Below are positions 44,901-49,511 of a stretch of 64,000 nt of DNA, one piece after another. This DNA comes from Dromiciops gliroides (taxonomy: Eukaryota > Chordata > Mammalia > Microbiotheria > Microbiotheriidae): assembly GCF_019393635.1 (NCBI RefSeq), contig NC_057861.1:58326532-58390531 (forward strand), read 5' to 3'. Within the stretch, counting starts at the first letter, position 1, and each line of letters opens with the position of its first letter. Under the pieces are notes generated by a model. That model was not told the DNA's origin and did no database searches. It saw only the letters and a program-made list of their open reading frames with translations. The position numbers and the translations under genes were made by a program.

Positions 44901-46446
44901 GAGTGATACGGTTAGATCTGCACTTGGAGAATGTCACCTTGGCAGATGTGGGGAAGATGAATTAGCCATGGGAGAGACGAGGCAGGGAGACAAATTAAAA
45001 GGATGTTGCAATGGTCCAGGTGAGAAGGGATGAGTGTCTGAGCTAGGATGGCAGTTGTGTGAGTAGAGGGAAGGATTTGGAAATGAAAGATGTTGTGGAG
45101 GTAGAAATAGCAAAATCTGGAAACTGATCAGATACATGGGGTGAGAGAGTGTGAGTCCAGGATAATGCTGAAGTTACAGACATGGGAGATGTTTGGGGAG
45201 AATGATGGTGCCTCAACAGGAATAGGGAAGATAGGTAGAGGGGAGATTTGGGGCGGGGGGAAAGGCAGTAAGCTCTGTTTGACATGTTCAAGCCAATAAG
45301 CTAGTCCAATAAACATTTATTATTAAATTAAACATTTGTGATTAACATTTATTATTGTTATTTATTAAGCACCTACTATGGGCGTCTAGGTGGTGCCATG
45401 CTACATAGAGTGCCAGGCTTGGAGTCATCTTCCTGAGTTCAAATCTGGCTTCAGACACTTATGAGCTGTGTGATCCTGGGCAAGTCACTTAACCCTGTTT
45501 GCCTCAGCTTCTTCATCTGGAGTAGGAAGTAGCAAAAACCCTTCCAGTAACTTTGCCAAGAAAACCCCAAATGTGGTCAAGAAAGGTCAGACACAACTGA
45601 AATGACTGAACAACAACAAAAAATATGAAGAAGCCCTAAACATGCTGGTAGGGAAGACACCAATAGACAGGGAAGGGTTAAAGATGAGAGCTGGGGAAAT
45701 GACAGAAGGAGCAGTTGGAAGGGGATTGGGATCAAGGGTGCACATCTATAGGGCTTGACCTTGGCAAGGAGAAGGGTAACCTCACTCTCTGAGAATGCCA
45801 GAAATGAAGGGCTGTGGGAGATGGTGTCGAGGGGTTTGAGATAAAGATTACTCATGACAAATGGCCTCAGTTTCTCAGCAAAGGAAGAGGTCAGGTCCTC
45901 AGCCGAGGTGGAAGATGGAGAAGGATAGGGAGCTCTGAGGAAAGCGTTTGTGGCTTGGGTAGGGCAGTGGAGAGGGGTACTGAATGACCAGAGTGCTAGA
46001 GTGGCTTGGGACACCTCTCCTCCACCACACTGATGCCCATGGAGCCTCCCAGGGCATATTTCTAGGGGCAAACTAGCAGGGTCTCGTCCAGTCCTTCTCA
46101 GTGGCCCTTTGGGCTGATATTGTCCTTCATTAGGAGTGCTACAGGGAGCCAGAGAGGGAAGGGGGGAACACCCTCTAAGGCTCTGCCTGCCCCAGTCCTT
46201 CTCTCCCCAGCCTTTTGCCTGCTGCTCTTTCAGGTCTGGTTCACAACGGTCCATGCAACAACGGCCTGGGCTGCCTGGCTGAGGAGTCCTTTGAACAGTG
46301 CCTCTGCTCTCGGGACTGCGGCTATGACGGGGACCCTGTGTGCGGCTCTGATGGGGTCATCTACCAAAACCATTGTCAGATGGAGGTGGCTGCCTGCAGA
46401 AACAGCACCAGGATCGAGCAGGCGTCTGCGGCCCACTGCACTGCAA
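11823..46446 (+). CDS. CPAMD8: CPAMD8, 3' part of the gene (11 exons)
   Basis: Spliced gene span. Eleven exons (11823-11988, 15487-15573, 15769-15905, 17812-17967, 18384-18446, 23334-23566, 29558-29645, 38951-39025, 42187-42292, 42395-42505, 46234-46446) total 1435 nt and join in one open frame with matching phases and no stop or indel. The product matches the C-terminal quarter of CPAMD8, a secreted/extracellular protein of the C3, C5 and alpha-2-macroglobulin family. In order it encodes the latter half of the thioester domain, the receptor-binding domain ([16 protein letters not shown]) and a Kazal/follistatin-type domain, a fusion that marks CPAMD8 within the family. Biallelic CPAMD8 mutations cause anterior segment dysgenesis in humans. 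N-glycosylation sequons occur at NLT, NVS and NST. The GCGEQ thioester exon is 5' of the window, so the gene is partial here. A further terminal exon after 46446 is possible but was not found. Confidence 0.93.
12880..13024 (-). mobile_element. short CORE-SINE, antisense
   Basis: Runs from a T-rich tail to CACCTAGCTGCCCC. The duplication TCAAGTTTTCTTCTT lies on both sides (12863 and 13026). Confidence 0.9.
13357..13512 (+). mobile_element. short CORE-SINE
   Basis: Full copy with AATAAAGCAC and GGATTCAGG and ending CCCTCATTGCCCC plus a long A-run. The duplication is like AAAAGCCTAAGTAT. Confidence 0.88.
13515..14470. other. intronic stretch with an old unnamed repeat
   Basis: 14150-14360 resembles the antisense-readable mammalian repeat also seen at 44930-45290 (GGATGGGAAGGTTTGGAGTG and CAACAGAAATAGGGAAG). 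The rest shows nothing recognisable. Confidence 0.4.
14475..14625 (+). mobile_element. short CORE-SINE
   Basis: Head GGAGCAGCTAGGTGATGCA, GGAGTCAGGAGG and the end CCCCAATTGCCTCGC plus an A-run. Confidence 0.85.
14688..14932 (+). mobile_element. Mar1-type long CORE-SINE
   Basis: GGGCAGCTAGGTGTCACAGT at the head, then TAAAATGGGCTGGAGAAGG, AAATGGCAAATCCCTCCAG and AGAGTCAGACACAGCT at the tail. Confidence 0.85.
15487..15573 (+). CDS. CPAMD8: CPAMD8 exon: thioester-domain segment
   Basis: 87-nt exon, phase 1 to phase 1, encoding [18 protein letters not shown] and then NDGLSQS. It matches the CPAMD8 stretch between the two helical halves of the thioester domain. The acceptor is TCATTCCAG and the donor is TCAG/GTACTG. 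The following intron is only 195 nt. Confidence 0.9.
15769..15905 (+). CDS. CPAMD8: CPAMD8 exon: thioester-domain [12 protein letters not shown] segment, GC donor
   Basis: 137-nt exon, phase 1 to phase 0, encoding [31 protein letters not shown] and FSSTQ. This is the most conserved part of the helical thioester domain across the alpha-2-macroglobulin family (SAEVEMTSYVLL and WITKQQNAQGGFSSTQDT in A2M). The acceptor CTTTCAG is normal. The frame and the [12 protein letters not shown] join place the donor at CAG/GCGAGT, a non-canonical GC-AG intron. The rest of the donor fits the consensus, as is usual for GC donors. Confidence 0.93.
16325..16572 (-). mobile_element. Mar1-type SINE, antisense, inside L3
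   Basis: TTGAGGTTTTCTTGGCAAAG, TTTGCCATTTCCTTCTCC and the head TGCTACCTAGCTGCCC. Confidence 0.85.
16734..16868 (+). mobile_element. short CORE-SINE with internal deletion
   Basis: Lacks about 20 bases between GGCCTCAGA and CTGTGTGACC. The duplication TATCCTGATAGTCTT lies on both sides (16720 and 16877). Confidence 0.88.
17608..17762 (+). mobile_element. short CORE-SINE 50 bases upstream of a CPAMD8 exon
   Basis: Head GGGGGTAGCTAAGTGGTGCA, end CCCTCATTGCCCTG plus an A-run. The flanking GAGGTTATGC/AGGTTATAC is a target duplication. The next CPAMD8 exon starts at 17812. Confidence 0.85.
17812..17967 (+). CDS. CPAMD8: CPAMD8 exon: end of thioester domain / CUB strand
   Basis: 156-nt exon, phase 0 to phase 0, encoding [33 protein letters not shown] and NQKVLQTAV. 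It completes the helical domain (DTVVALHAL in A2M) and enters the beta-rich CUB-type segment after it. It contains one N-glycosylation sequon (NLT). The acceptor is TTTCACAG and the donor is GTG/GTACGT. Confidence 0.93.
18384..18446 (+). CDS. CPAMD8: CPAMD8 small exon: [21 protein letters not shown]
   Basis: 63-nt exon, phase 0 to phase 0. Its 21 residues correspond to [21 protein letters not shown] in A2M, with the GEGC core conserved, and match human CPAMD8 almost residue for residue. The acceptor is TTTCTGCAG and the donor is CAG/GTGAGA. It is too short for an ordinary ORF scan and was recognised by family alignment and splice phase. Confidence 0.93.
18600..18930 (+). repeat. unclassified interspersed repeat, left copy
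   Basis: 18614-18657 is 91 percent identical (40 of 44 by eye) to the reverse complement of 20137-20180, and similarity continues weakly for about 30 more bases. 18765-18810 recurs in direct orientation at 20691-20736. The family is not recognised. Confidence 0.55.
19529..19678 (+). mobile_element. short CORE-SINE, type A
   Basis: Ends CCCTCATTGCC. Flanked by AAAAAGGACTGG and AAAAAGACTGG, which also adjoins the next copy. Confidence 0.85.
19686..19840 (+). mobile_element. short CORE-SINE, type B
   Basis: Has GATAGAGC, GGAGTCAGG, CTTAACACTT and ends CCCCAATTGCCTCAC. Followed by AAAAGGACTGGACTG. Confidence 0.88.
19892..19921. repeat. ATGG tetranucleotide repeat
   Basis: About seven GGAT units within the L3 3' end, grown from its GGATG sequence. 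Confidence 0.85.
20137..20180 (-). repeat. inverted copy of the 18.6-kb repeat
   Basis: Reverse complement of 18614-18657 with four mismatches in 44. Both keep the CCCCCTAGGATGATG end. Confidence 0.7.
20511..20654 (-). mobile_element. short CORE-SINE, antisense
   Basis: GAGGCAATTGGGGTTAAGTG to CCATCTAGCTGCCC, with the repeated flank GAGAATATATGTATT. Confidence 0.88.
21068..21206 (+). mobile_element. short CORE-SINE
   Basis: GTCAGCTAGGTGGCGCAGTG to an A-rich tail, with a small deletion near GACACTTCACACTAGC. Confidence 0.85.
21425..21550 (+). mobile_element. L2 LINE 3' end
   Basis: AACTCCTTGAGGGCAGGGGC, CACAGTGTCAGGCACATAG and GATAAATGCTTG. Confidence 0.7.
21710..22290 (+). mobile_element. 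L3/CR1 LINE 3' part
   Basis: AACGGGACCTTGGGTTGCAT, GTTTATGGAAGATTC and CCTGGAGAAGAGGCTTACTG follow the L3 sequence order. Confidence 0.6.
22872..23048 (+). mobile_element. short CORE-SINE with GAAT-repeat tail
   Basis: Full copy with the duplication AATGTCTCCAGAG at 22858 and 23049. The A-rich tail has grown a block of about seven AATG units (23020-23050). Confidence 0.9.
23334..23566 (+). CDS. CPAMD8: CPAMD8 exon: linker and start of receptor-binding domain
   Basis: 233-nt exon, phase 0 to phase 2. It begins [19 protein letters not shown], equivalent to TSLKYNILP in A2M. A variable linker of about 35 residues with an acidic run (DDDDPASD) follows, then the start of the macroglobulin receptor-binding domain (HHQEY-type motif [13 protein letters not shown]). 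The acidic linker before QEYKV is also present in human CPAMD8. The acceptor is GGGACAG and the donor is ACCAG/GTAAGG. Confidence 0.93.
23570..25080. other. intronic stretch without recognised genes
   Basis: No exon seen. 24660-24800 looks MIR/L3-like (TAGAATGTTAGAGCTGAAG, GAGGAAGAATCTGAGAG). The rest is unassigned. Confidence 0.4.
25085..25318 (+). mobile_element. Mar1-type SINE
   Basis: TGGAGTCAGGAAGACCTGAG, TAAAATGAGCTGGAAAAGG and CACGAAGAGTTGGACATGAC. The head is shortened. Confidence 0.82.
25988..26097 (+). mobile_element. 5'-truncated short CORE-SINE
   Basis: Starts at GAGTTCAAATCCAGCC and ends in an AAAC-rich tail. The duplication AATACAGGAGTATGG lies directly on both sides (25967 and 26098), so the truncation happened at insertion. 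Confidence 0.88.
26466..26712. repeat. minisatellite, about 33-40 bp unit
   Basis: Six or seven diverged units of the form GGCCCTCCCAGCTCTGAC followed by ATTCTGTGTTCTAAG. The same unit makes up a second array at 58030-58190. Confidence 0.7.
26970..26986. repeat. poly-C run
   Basis: About 16 consecutive C. Confidence 0.9.
28020..29030 (+). mobile_element. L3/CR1 LINE, 3' kilobase with RT C-terminus remnant
   Basis: 28617-28720 encodes [19 protein letters not shown] and then [11 protein letters not shown], the C-terminal hallmark of CR1-clade reverse transcriptases (HLEYCVQFW, LERVQRRA). The noncoding 3' part (AACTTCCTAACAATTAGAGC) follows. It is a degraded LINE copy in the CPAMD8 intron, not a host gene. 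Confidence 0.75.
29035..29188 (+). mobile_element. short CORE-SINE
   Basis: GGGGGCAGCTAGGTGGTGCA to CCCTCATTGCCCTGC plus an A-rich tail, inserted in the L3 3' end. Confidence 0.88.
29215..29442 (-). mobile_element. Mar1-type SINE, antisense
   Basis: CATGCCTAACTCTTTGTG, GGGGTTTTCTTGGCAAAGA, TTTGCCATTTCCTTCTCC and CAGCTAGTAAGTG. Confidence 0.8.
29558..29645 (+). CDS. CPAMD8: CPAMD8 exon: receptor-binding domain, SNMAVLEVP
   Basis: 88-nt exon, phase 2 to phase 0. After the split Arg codon it encodes [15 protein letters not shown] and [14 protein letters not shown]. This is the receptor-binding domain signature of the family (SASNMAIVDVKMVSGF in A2M). The acceptor is TTGGAAAG and the donor is CAG/GTAAGA. 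Confidence 0.94.
30290..30515 (-). mobile_element. MIR/Ther-type SINE, antisense
   Basis: AAGCACCTACTATGTGTCAG, TTATTATCCCATTTTACAG and GTCACATAGCTAGTAAG. Confidence 0.6.
30541..30705 (+). mobile_element. short CORE-SINE
   Basis: GGGGGCAACTAGGTGTCACA to a C-run and A-run tail. The duplication GTCCTAAAGG/ATCCTAAAGG lies on both sides. Confidence 0.87.
30706..31990. other. intronic stretch without recognised genes
   Basis: GC-moderate DNA. Open frames of up to 148 codons at 30924-31370 have no family resemblance or splice sites and are taken as chance. Confidence 0.45.
32000..32290. repeat. long polypyrimidine tract (TTCC/TCTC-rich)
   Basis: About 290 bases almost entirely C and T on the plus strand, mixing CCTT, CTCC and TTTC motifs. 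The Ser/Leu/Phe-rich and Lys/Glu/Arg-rich frames on the two strands come from this composition. Confidence 0.9.
32300..33090. other. unassigned intronic stretch
   Basis: No repeat or exon recognised. The sequence is not visibly low in complexity and could hold conserved noncoding DNA. Confidence 0.35.
33090..33505 (+). mobile_element. L2 LINE 3' region
   Basis: CCCAGCTCCTCCATGAGGCC, then GCCACCTCCTCCAGGGAGCC and GGACTGTGAGTCCTAGGAGG, as in L2. Confidence 0.55.
33784..33945 (+). mobile_element. short CORE-SINE
   Basis: GGGGCAGCTAGGTGGCACAG to CCCCAATTGCCACAC plus an A-rich tail. The flank ATTGAGCAGGAC repeats. Confidence 0.88.
34350..34465 (+). mobile_element. L2 LINE 3' end
   Basis: CCGTAAGCTTCCCAAGGGTC and GAGCTGCTCAATAAATACC. 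Confidence 0.6.
34558..34712 (+). mobile_element. short CORE-SINE
   Basis: GGGGCAGCTAGATGGCACAG to CCCCAATTGCCTCAC plus an A/G-rich tail. The flanking duplication GAAATTTTCTTC lies on both sides. Confidence 0.9.
35000..35545 (+). mobile_element. short CORE-SINE split by a solo LTR
   Basis: SINE halves lie at 35000-35080 and 35449-35545 (tail with a CAA repeat). The duplication AAGAATGAAATTCTG brackets the whole (34982 and 35544). Confidence 0.88.
35081..35448 (-). mobile_element. solo LTR, endogenous retrovirus fossil, ERV1-like by duplication size
   Basis: The 368-bp insert begins TGTAA and ends TTACA, the short inverted ends of an LTR, and is flanked by a 4-bp target duplication CTTG inside the SINE. 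An AATAAA motif about 90 bases from the 3' end favours minus orientation. No internal viral genes remain; it is a single LTR left by recombination. Being nested in a young SINE, it is younger than that SINE. The exact family is not recognised. Confidence 0.75.
35774..35950 (+). mobile_element. short CORE-SINE
   Basis: GGGGGCAGCTAGGTGGCACA to CCCCAATTGCCTCAC and an ACA/A tail. The duplication AGAAACAAAAAGGGCT lies on both sides. Confidence 0.9.
36350..36506 (+). mobile_element. short CORE-SINE
   Basis: GGAGCAGCTCAGTGGCGCAG to CCCCAATTGCCTCAC plus an ACAC/A tail. The AAGAGA flank repeats. Confidence 0.86.
36735..36912 (-). mobile_element. short CORE-SINE, antisense, inside a MIR
   Basis: The T-rich tail (with TTTG repeats at 36751-36778) runs to CACCCAGCTGCCCC. 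The duplication GTAGATACTATTTTT lies at 36721 and 36914. MIR sequence flanks it (CCCCATTTTACAGATGAGG). Confidence 0.88.
37213..37385 (+). mobile_element. short CORE-SINE
   Basis: GGGCAGCTGGGTGGTGCAGT to CCCTCATTACCCC and a CAA/A-rich tail, within L3-like sequence. Confidence 0.87.
37488..37648 (+). mobile_element. short CORE-SINE flanked by G-runs
   Basis: GGCGGCTAGGTGGCGCAGTG to CCCCCATTGCCCCGC plus an A-run. G-runs of 9 to 10 lie on both sides, and AAAAGGGGGGG serves as the target duplication. Confidence 0.85.
37926..38460 (+). repeat. marsupial interspersed repeat, class unknown to me
   Basis: Includes TTTGTCCTTCGTCCTTGAAG, GCTGTGCAAAGTCACCAGCC and GACCTTGGCCTTTTTAAGC. I recognise this text as recurrent in marsupial DNA but cannot assign its class. 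38470-38680 continues with an L3 3' fragment. Confidence 0.5.
38951..39025 (+). CDS. CPAMD8: CPAMD8 exon: receptor-binding domain middle
   Basis: 75-nt exon in phase 0 at both ends, encoding [16 protein letters not shown] and then RKVLFYFDE. It matches the RTEVSSNHVLIYLDK strand pair of A2M and is near-identical to CPAMD8. The acceptor is TGTTTTTCAG and the donor is GAG/GTAGGT. Its upstream intron, 29646-38950, is the largest between recognised exons. Confidence 0.93.
39060..39410 (+). mobile_element. L1-like 3' end split by an antisense SINE
   Basis: Flanks at 39060-39145 and 39300-39410 (GGGGGATGGAGAGAAGAGGG, GAATTGAAAATAAAATTGAC) read as an L1 3' end. The repeated TTTTGTTTT lies on each side of the SINE. 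Confidence 0.55.
39148..39299 (-). mobile_element. short CORE-SINE, antisense
   Basis: TGAGACAATTGGGGTTAAGT to CCACCTAACTGCCCC. Its antisense frame reads on from the CPAMD8 exon at 38951 but is SINE sequence. Confidence 0.9.
39715..39965 (-). mobile_element. MIR/Ther-type SINE, antisense
   Basis: TTTGATCCTCACAACAGCCT, TTTTACAGATAAGGAAACTG and GCCCAGGGTCATAGCTGG. Confidence 0.65.
40500..41640 (+). mobile_element. RTE/BovB-like LINE remnant with a Mar1 SINE inside
   Basis: Short translated pieces resemble RTE reverse transcriptase ([28 protein letters not shown]-like; TTTGTTGATTATGAAAAAAG, VDYEKAF-like; TAGATGACATTATGCTTG, DDIML-like). Strongly decayed; an assignment by patches only. Confidence 0.4.
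41156..41402 (+). mobile_element. Mar1-type SINE with BovB-like tail
   Basis: Head GGCAGCTAGGTGGCTCAGTG; tail TATGGACAGTGCTGGCAGGC and ATGGGGTCGTGAAGAGTCAG, closely like the BovB 3' end. Confidence 0.82.
42187..42292 (+). CDS. CPAMD8: CPAMD8 exon: receptor-binding domain end, VYDYYEP
   Basis: 106-nt exon, phase 0 to phase 1, encoding [15 protein letters not shown] and [18 protein letters not shown] is the near-invariant last strand of the alpha-2-macroglobulin receptor-binding domain. The acceptor is TTTCTATAG and the donor is CCAG/GTAGGT. The next intron is only 102 nt and is stop-free in this frame. Confidence 0.94.
42395..42505 (+). CDS. CPAMD8: CPAMD8 exon: post-RBD linker
   Basis: 111-nt exon, phase 1 to phase 1, encoding [20 protein letters not shown] and [12 protein letters not shown]. 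It matches the region between the receptor-binding and Kazal domains of CPAMD8. It contains an N-glycosylation sequon (NVS) and two cysteines. The acceptor is CCATGTAG and the donor is CCTG/GTAAGT. Confidence 0.93.
42560..42782 (+). mobile_element. Mar1-type SINE directly after a CPAMD8 exon
   Basis: GGAGAGCTAGGTGACTCAGT, TAAAATGAGCTGAAGAAGG and CAAACACAACTGAAAAATG. It begins about 55 bases after the exon ending at 42505. Confidence 0.8.
43150..43400 (-). mobile_element. MIR/Ther-type SINE, antisense
   Basis: TTTGATCTTCACAACGACCC, TTATTATGCCCATTTGAAAG, CACACAGCTGATAAGTGTC and ACATCTAGCTGTC. Confidence 0.65.
43401..44710. other. intronic stretch without recognised genes
   Basis: A partial Mar1 piece lies at about 43864-43940. 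44230-44340 carries the widespread mammalian AAGTATTTGTTAACC / CACTGGGGGCACAAAGAC pattern. No exon seen. Confidence 0.4.
44640..45295 (+). repeat. old mammalian interspersed repeat, name uncertain
   Basis: GTTGCAATGGTCCAGGTGAG, GAAACTGATCAGATACATGG, GTCCAGGATAATGCTGAAG and GGAATAGGGAAGATAGG form a pattern repeated at 14150-14360 and, in part, 51780-51970. Widely dispersed in mammals; I cannot name it. Confidence 0.45.
44712..44872 (+). mobile_element. short CORE-SINE
   Basis: GGGGCAGCTAGGTAGCACAG to CTCATTGCCCCAC plus A/TA-rich tail. The duplication TATTTGGTCGTAG lies on both sides. It sits inside the older repeat at 44640-45290. Confidence 0.88.
45382..45630 (+). mobile_element. Mar1-type SINE
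   Basis: GGCGTCTAGGTGGTGCCATG head, then GTTTGCCTCAGCTTCTTC and AAAGGTCAGACACAACTG. Confidence 0.82.
46234..46446 (+). CDS. CPAMD8: CPAMD8 exon: C-terminal Kazal/follistatin-type domain
   Basis: About 213 nt, starting in phase 1. It encodes [18 protein letters not shown], then a Kazal core [16 protein letters not shown] with the following NHC, AAC and HC cysteines. Ten cysteines are seen, in the follistatin-like EGF plus Kazal spacing. A C-terminal Kazal domain on an alpha-2-macroglobulin protein is diagnostic of CPAMD8. An NST sequon is present. I end the exon at CAA/GTAATT because this is a fair donor and keeps phase 1. If it is not used, the frame reads on through the poly-G tract to a stop at 46539-46541. 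The true last exon is uncertain. Confidence 0.88.
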
Positions 46447-46455
46447 GTAATTGCC

Positions 46456-46488
46456 GGGGGGGGGGGGGGGGGGGGGGGCGGGGGGGGG
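46456..46488. repeat. poly-G tract just after the Kazal exon
   Basis: 23 G, one C, then 9 G, starting ten bases after the proposed exon end. It can form G-quadruplex structure and is hard to assemble. Confidence 0.95.
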
Positions 46489-46489
46489 T

Positions 46490-47285
46490 CTGTCTTCCTT
46501 CCTTACTACTTGGGCTGAGAGAGAGGGGGGCATACATCTGACCTTCAAAAAGTCATTATGATCTGAAATTTCCTGCTGAGTTCTTCTTTTCTAACATCTG
46601 GGAAATTCTTTTTTTTTTTTTTAATTTAACAAAAATCTATTTTGCCTTCCATTTTCTTCCTCCTCCATTGAAAAAGAAACACTAAACTCGTGTAACAATG
46701 TGCGTGGTGAAACAAAACAAATTCCCACATTGGCCAAGACCAAAAACGCATGTCTCGGTTTGCACCTGAAGGCCCATCACCTCCCTGCTAGGAGGTGCGC
46801 AAGCAGGCATCATCATCCTGCTCTGGAATCGTGGTTGGTCACTGGGTTGATCAGAGTGCTTGAATCTTTACAATGTTATGATGTAAATTGTTTTCCTGTT
46901 CTGCTCACTTTACATCTATCCACACAAGTCACCTCCAGTCTTCGGGTGCCCACCAGATGGTCCCGTTTGCTCCAGTTCCTCAAGGCTGCCTTCCATCCTC
47001 TTCCCCAGAGAGGCTGGTCCTGAGCGCTCTCCTAGAGTGTGAAAGCTGGAGGGGGCCTGGAGGTGGATCTTAGAACCTAGGCCAGGCAATGGGGGAAGCT
47101 GAAGGAAACAAAGTGCTCGGGTGGAGTCACCAGAGCAGTGGCGGCAGGTGGGAGACCTGTACTCCAGTCACTGTTGACATTTGCTCATCGAGTCACTTAT
47201 ACTCTCTGTGCCTCGGTTTCCTCCTCACCATCCACTTCCCAGGATTGCTTTGTGTTCTGTAGCCTGAAAGGGCCAGGAAAAAAAA
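46490..47285. other. possible CPAMD8 3' end region, nothing firm
   Basis: 46600-46900 contains L1-like antisense text (CTATTTTGCCTTCCATTTTC, AAACAAATTCCCACATTGG). No clear further exon or polyadenylation signal was identified. Confidence 0.35.
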
Positions 47286-47289
47286 ACCA

Positions 47290-47450
47290 TATTGTTGTTG
47301 TTCAGGCTCATCTTGCAGTCATGTCTGCCTCCTTGTGACCCCATTTGGGGTTTTCTTGTCAAAGATATTGGAGTGGTCGACCATTTCCTTTTCCATCTCA
47401 CTTTACAGATGAGGAAACTGAGGTGAGGTGATGGGCTGGGGTCAGGTCAA
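47290..47450 (-). mobile_element. Mar1-type SINE, antisense, truncated
   Basis: TTGTTGTTGTTCAGGCTCAT, CCCCATTTGGGGTTTTCTTG and CCATTTCCTTTTCCATCTC. Confidence 0.8.
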
Positions 47451-47507
47451 ATGCAGGATTGGGCTCTGGGGCACGTAGAGAAATCTGAGGAGGAGGGAGA
47501 GATGATC

Positions 47508-47850
47508 AGAAGTCGACATTTAGGGGCAGCTAGGTGGCGCAGTGGATAGAGCACCGGCCCTAGATTCAGGAGGACCTGAGTTCAAATCCGACCTCAGACA
47601 CTTAACACTTACTAGCTATGTGACCCTGGGCAAGTCACTTAACCCCCCCAAAAAAAACAAAAAACAAAAAAACAGAAGTGGACATTTAGGGGCAGCTAGA
47701 TGGCGCAGTGGATAGAACACCGGCCCTAGATTCAGGAGGACCTGAGTTCAAATCCGGCCTCAGACCACTTAACACTTACTAGCTGTGTGACCCTGGGCAA
47801 GTCACTTAACCCCCAAAAACCCAAAAAACAAAAAAACAGAAGTGGACATT
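47508..47850 (+). repeat. tandem duplication of a SINE plus its flank, period about 165
   Basis: SINEs lie at 47523-47673 and 47689-47837. The site AGAAGTGGACATTT (first copy AGAAGTCGACATTT) lies at 47508, 47674 and 47838. Both SINEs share the rare CCCTAGATTCAGG and the same shortened end AACCCCC with no CCAATTGCC, so they are copies of each other rather than separate insertions. Confidence 0.85.
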
Positions 47851-47974
47851 TGGATGGCTCTGACAGCCTGGGAAGCCAGCTGCAGAGGTCCAGTTGGGAA
47901 GGGGCAAAGGCCTGAGTGAAAGAACAGGATGGAGGGGAATGATTGTGTTTCCTCCAAAGTAGACATCACCCTCC

Positions 47975-48320
47975 CAGACAATGTCCCTTCTTTTCTTGCT
48001 TTTGTGTCCTTGTTTATACCATTCCTTCTACTTAGAATGACCTGACCCTCTTTCCCCATCAAAATCTTATCCCTTCTCAAGTCCAGCTGATTTACTACCT
48101 CCTCCCAGAAGCTTTTCCTCATTCCCCTAACCAGATGTCTTTGGGCCCTGGAATTCTGTCATGTGTGTTGTCACATGGCAGTTCTACATGTAAATATGTT
48201 CTATCTTCCCTACTAAATTTACTTGGAGCTTCTTGAGAGTAGGGACTATCTGTGTGCCTGTATGTGTACAGCACTGTGCACATTGTTGGAATTCAATAGT
48301 TGGTGATTGAATGAATGGCT
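47975..48320 (+). mobile_element. L2 LINE 3' region
   Basis: CTCCTCCCAGAAGCTTTTCC, TTACTTGGAGCTTCTTGAGA and GTACAGCACTGTGCACATTG. Confidence 0.6.
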
Positions 48321-48356
48321 ACATGAAATGGAGGCCTCAAGAAGTAATGGTGGAGG

Positions 48357-48514
48357 GGCAGCTACGTGGTTGCAGTGGATAAAAGCTCTGGCCAGGATTC
48401 GGGAGGACCTGAGTTCAAATCCAGCCTCAAACACTTGACACTTACTAGCTGTGTGACCCTGGACAAGTCACTTAACCCCCATTTTCCCCACCCAAAAAAC
48501 AAACAAAAAAAAGA
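48357..48514 (+). mobile_element. short CORE-SINE
   Basis: GGGGCAGCTACGTGGTTGCA to an A-rich tail. The duplication GAAGTAATGG/GAAGTACTGG lies on both sides. Confidence 0.85.
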
Positions 48515-48521
48515 AGTACTG

Positions 48522-48672
48522 GGGCAGCTAGGTGGCGCAGTGGATAGGGCACCGGCCCTGGAGTCAGGAGGACCTGAGTTCAAATCCGGCCTCAGACACT
48601 TAACACTTACTATCTGTGTGACCTTGGGCAAGTCACTTAACCCCAATTGCCTCACTTAAAAAAAAAAAAAAG
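48522..48672 (+). mobile_element. short CORE-SINE, second of a head-to-tail pair
   Basis: GGGGCAGCTAGGTGGCGCAG to CCCCAATTGCCTCAC plus an A-run. It is a different subtype from its neighbour, so this pair arose by two insertions. Confidence 0.9.
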
Positions 48673-49365
48673 TACTATTGGTGGGCTCAAGGTGGGCTCA
48701 AGAGCCTAGGCTAGGGAGTCAGGTGTTTGCTGGCTCCTCCTTCAGAGCCCCTCCCACCCTACTACCTGCTTCCAACCTTATCTACACACTCTTACAGTGA
48801 AACCTCAGGGACCTTTTTGTGAGGCTGACATAGGCTCGTGGTTATAGCAGAGTCCTCTGACTCATGCTCATTTCTCTAGTGAAGTACAGGGGGGATTATG
48901 CAGGAGGCCTGAGTTCAAGTCCCAGCAATACCACTTAACAAATTGTGTGACCACAGACAAGGTAATTCTCTTTGACCCTCAGTTTCCCTGTCTAAAAAAT
49001 GGATATCATGGAGTCTCAGAGTTGTCTAGTACAGCTTATATCAGACAGGAATATCCTCTCTAATATCCCTGACAATGCCAGACACCACTTAAAGATACCA
49101 GAGATTGGGAGGCTCCCCACCTCCAGAGACAGCCCATTCTGCTTCAGGATCCTCTGGCCTGCCCTTCTTCCAGGGCTCTGGGAGTGAGAGAAAGGAGCAA
49201 ATGGACAGGAAGCTTAAGAGCTCACAAGTGCATGAACTTTGGGGCCCTTTGGTTCTGCCTGCTGCTTGCCACAGTCTGTTTTCCAGCTCAGGGCAGATCT
49301 GTAGTTGTATCTTCCCCATACCCTCAGCTGCAGATGTCAGGGTGACCCATTCTTTTCTCTTTTTG
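48673..49365. other. intergenic stretch without recognised genes
   Basis: MIR-like text at 48880-49010 and a short L3-like antisense piece near 49085-49150. Nothing else recognised. Confidence 0.4.
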
Positions 49366-49511
49366 GGGGGGGGGAGGCAGGGCAATGAGGGTTAAGTGAC
49401 TTGCCCAGGGTCACACAGCTAGTAAGTGTCAAGTGTCTGAGGCTGGATTTGAACTCAGATCCTCCTGAATCCAGGACTGGTGCCTTATCACTGCACCACC
49501 TAGCTGCCCCC
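49366..49511 (-). mobile_element. short CORE-SINE, antisense
   Basis: GGGCAATGAGGGTTAAGTGA to CACCTAGCTGCCCCC. The duplication GGTGACCCATTCTT lies on both sides. Confidence 0.9.

Noticed and set aside
45577-46254. 225-codon minus-strand open frame overlapping the Kazal exon
   Set aside because: Begins antisense to the CPAMD8 Kazal exon's upstream region and ends in a Mar1 SINE; no domain recognised.
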